A stretch of DNA of 7,120 nt from Candidatus Omnitrophota bacterium (lineage in GTDB: Bacteria; Omnitrophota; Gorgyraeia; JABMRN01). The notes beneath the pieces are model-generated. The model searched no databases, was not told the origin of the DNA, and saw only the letters and a program-made list of their open reading frames with translations. Made by a program: the position numbers and the translations under genes. Position 1 is the first letter of the stretch, and every line of letters begins with the position of its first letter. This document shows, piece by piece, positions 5,528-7,120 of this stretch. The stretch is taken from the NCBI GenBank assembly GCA_013202515.1, contig JABMRN010000343.1, positions 1 to 7,120 of the forward strand, in the 5' to 3' direction.

Positions 5528-6535
5528 ATGAGATTCGAAAACGTTCATGTCATGATATATGCAGTTTGGATTGTTCCTGCGCTTTTAATTTTCTATATTT
5601 GGGCATCTGGAAAAAGAAAAGCAGCGATGGAAAAATTCGCAAATCCGGAGCTTCTGGAAAAAATTGCCGCTTCTTACAGCAAGCGCGCTATTATTTTGAG
5701 AGCGCTTTTTGATGCCGCAGCCGTTTTCTTTATAATACTATCTTTGGCAGGGCCGCAGTGGGGTTTTTACTGGAAAGAAAATAAGGGCATGGGTGTTGAT
5801 ATTATATTTGCAGTTGATACCTCGAGAAGCATGCTTGCCGATGATATGCGTCCCGACAGGTTGACTTTGTCAAAACGTGCGATAAAGAATTTTGTGAACA
5901 GGCTTAAAGGAGATAGGATAGGCCTCCTGGCATTTGCAGGTCGGGCTTTTTTGCAGTGTCCGCTGACAGTTGATTATAGCGGATTTAATTTAGTCCTTAA
6001 CAGCATAGAGGCCGATATAATACCGAGGGGCGGTACATCCATTTCTTTGGCAGTAGAGGAGGCGATAAAGTCTTACAAGGATGTCGATGCGGATAATAAA
6101 ATACTCATATTCGTTACTGATGGCGAGAGCACCGAGGGGGATATTGAGAAGGCCCTGGCGAAGGCGCGGAAGGAAAAAATAATGATATCCTGCGTAGGCG
6201 TAGGGACGCCTAAAGGCTCTACTGTTTCTGTTCGGGATGAAAGCGGGCGCAAAATTTTACTGAAAGACAAAAATGACAATAGTGTTATTTCGCGGCTTGA
6301 AGAAAAGATATTAAAAAAAATAGCCGATACCACAGGAGGCATGTATGTGCGCGCAAATGAGGACGATTTCGGCCTGGACAAAATATATGATGAAAAACTT
6401 TCGATTCTGGAAAAGAAAGAAGCCGAAGGTAAAAAGGTAAAAGTTTATAAGGAAAGATTTCAGATACCACTTTTGGTAGCGCTTCTTGCTCTAATGACTA
6501 TTCTTATTTTTGGAGAAAAAAAAGAAAATGTTTAA
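5528..6535 (+). CDS. batB: BatB: membrane-anchored VWA protein
   Basis: This 335-residue paralogue of BatA has two N-terminal membrane segments (about 10-25 and 56-75), the LAGPQWG motif (73-79), a VWA domain (about 91-300) and a final membrane segment (312-328). The metal site is canonical: DTSRS (97-101), T170 in RGGTSIS, and D198 in FVTDGES. MLADDMRPDRL (102-112) is the classic Bat stretch following the metal motif. The section 230-275, with VRDESG and ADTTGG, is typical of BatB and absent from BatA. The basic loop 28-56 implies an extracytoplasmic VWA domain as in BatA. GAGG at 5515-5518 is 9 bases before ATG 5528. The 3' end overlaps batC by 8 bases. BatB is thought to form part of an envelope complex with BatA and BatC; the role of that complex is unproven. 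Confidence 0.94.
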   Translation: MRFENVHVMIYAVWIVPALLIFYIWASGKRKAAMEKFANPELLEKIAASYSKRAIILRALFDAAAVFFIILSLAGPQWGFYWKENKGMGVDIIFAVDTSRSMLADDMRPDRLTLSKRAIKNFVNRLKGDRIGLLAFAGRAFLQCPLTVDYSGFNLVLNSIEADIIPRGGTSISLAVEEAIKSYKDVDADNKILIFVTDGESTEGDIEKALAKARKEKIMISCVGVGTPKGSTVSVRDESGRKILLKDKNDNSVISRLEEKILKKIADTTGGMYVRANEDDFGLDKIYDEKLSILEKKEAEGKKVKVYKERFQIPLLVALLALMTILIFGEKKENV

Positions 6536-7120
6536 AAGGGCGTACAATTTAATATTTTCGGTGGCTCTTGTAATTATTATCTGTTCATGGATGCCGGCTT
6601 TTTCGGATAATAATTTCGCCGCTGATACAAAAAAAGCAAACAAGTTGTATAAAGGGCGGAAGCATGATGAAGCCCTGAAAATTTACAGCGCACTTCTCGA
6701 GAAAGATCCAGGGTCAGCTACGGCCAATTACAATGTAGGTGCGGCGTTATACGCTAAGGGAAAATTTAATGACTCCATAGGTTATTTCATAAAGGCGCTG
6801 AGCACCGAGGACAGATTTATAGAGAAAAATGCACTGTTTTCGATAGGAAATGCATATTTCAGATTGAGCCGTGTACGGGAAAAGAATGATCCCGCAGGCG
6901 CTGTTGCTTTGTGTGTTAAGGCAACAGATTATTTTAAACTCGCGATGGGCCTTGATGAAAGAGACAAACGAATAAAATATAATTACGAGGTAACGCAGGC
7001 ATTTTTAAAAAAAATAGAAAGAAAATATTATGCGGGCAGGACGCCATCACTTAAGGAGAGAAAGAAGCAGCGCAGACAGAAAGACAAAGAGCGCCGCTCC
7101 GAAGACCGCAATATAGAGGA
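6528..7120 (+). CDS. batC: BatC-like exported TPR protein, cut by the window end
   Basis: The open frame runs off the window after 197 codons. It begins with a signal peptide: basic MFKR, a hydrophobic core (about 7-22), and a likely cleavage after AFS (24-26). Helical repeats of TPR type follow: about 32-65 (ANKLYKGRKHDEALKIYSAL region, 37-56), 66-99 (NYNVGAALYAKGKFNDSIGY, 67-86) and 100-145, where the third repeat is irregular. From about 171 the chain becomes a very charged Lys/Arg/Glu/Gln stretch, common in BatC and usually disordered. TPR proteins are protein-docking scaffolds; here the partners would be the outer VWA domains of BatA and BatB. ATG 6528 overlaps the batB stop by 8 bases; GGAG at 6512-6515 is 12 bases upstream, so coupling to batB is likely. 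The end of the protein, and any batD or batE behind it, cannot be seen. Confidence 0.87.
   Translation, partial: MFKRAYNLIFSVALVIIICSWMPAFSDNNFAADTKKANKLYKGRKHDEALKIYSALLEKDPGSATANYNVGAALYAKGKFNDSIGYFIKALSTEDRFIEKNALFSIGNAYFRLSRVREKNDPAGAVALCVKATDYFKLAMGLDERDKRIKYNYEVTQAFLKKIERKYYAGRTPSLKERKKQRRQKDKERRSEDRNIE

Noticed and set aside
6073..6381. Minus-strand Ser-rich open frame opposite batB (102 codons)
   Set aside because: Serine richness is the usual mirror of the Lys/Glu/Arg codons of the plus-strand gene; no independent support.
1..7120. CRISPR arrays, tRNA or rRNA genes, insertion sequences
   Set aside because: I saw no regularly spaced direct repeats, no tRNA-like cloverleaf or rRNA segments, and no transposase or terminal inverted repeats.

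Overview
All genes seen lie on the + strand of a moderately AT-rich bacterial chromosome, with Shine-Dalgarno-led starts and GTG/TTG used as well as ATG. The gene set and protein style (a complete Bat-type operon in a Gram-negative layout, stand-alone PilZ protein, FxsA) would fit an uncultured, probably anaerobic Gram-negative lineage such as Omnitrophota. That placement is an impression from protein style, not a proof.

Layout. 1-78: leader or end of an unseen upstream gene. 79-387: a small single-domain PilZ protein, a likely cyclic-di-GMP receptor. 404-431: a very good sigma70-type extended -10 promoter. 451-1007: an accessory patch holding a 61-residue basic protein, an overlapping and truncated nucleotidyltransferase, and an AT-rich Lys-rich orphan reading frame. 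1020-1448: fxsA, a small inner-membrane protein. 1511-7120: a tightly packed operon of moxR, a DUF58 protein, a two-domain membrane protein, batA, batB and batC, the last running off the window.

How the main operon works together. The MoxR AAA+ ATPase and the soluble DUF58 protein with a von Willebrand A fold are a standard cytoplasmic pair. BatA and BatB are membrane-anchored VWA proteins whose charge distribution puts the VWA domains outside the inner membrane. BatC is an exported TPR protein. The product of 3397-4461 joins an outer beta-rich domain resembling BatD to a cytoplasmic helical domain resembling DUF4381 proteins, so it is a candidate physical link between the MoxR/DUF58 side and the BatABC side. 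Bat genes were first tied to aerotolerance in Bacteroides fragilis, but the molecular job of the complex is unsettled; a chaperone or envelope-assembly role is the usual proposal.

The core of the window is a known type of operon, not a new system. The least explained parts are the overlapping small ORF plus nucleotidyltransferase with its own near-leaderless promoter, the AT-rich orphan frame behind it, the domain-hybrid third protein, an altered metal-site motif in BatA, and an RNA fold that touches the moxR ribosome binding site.
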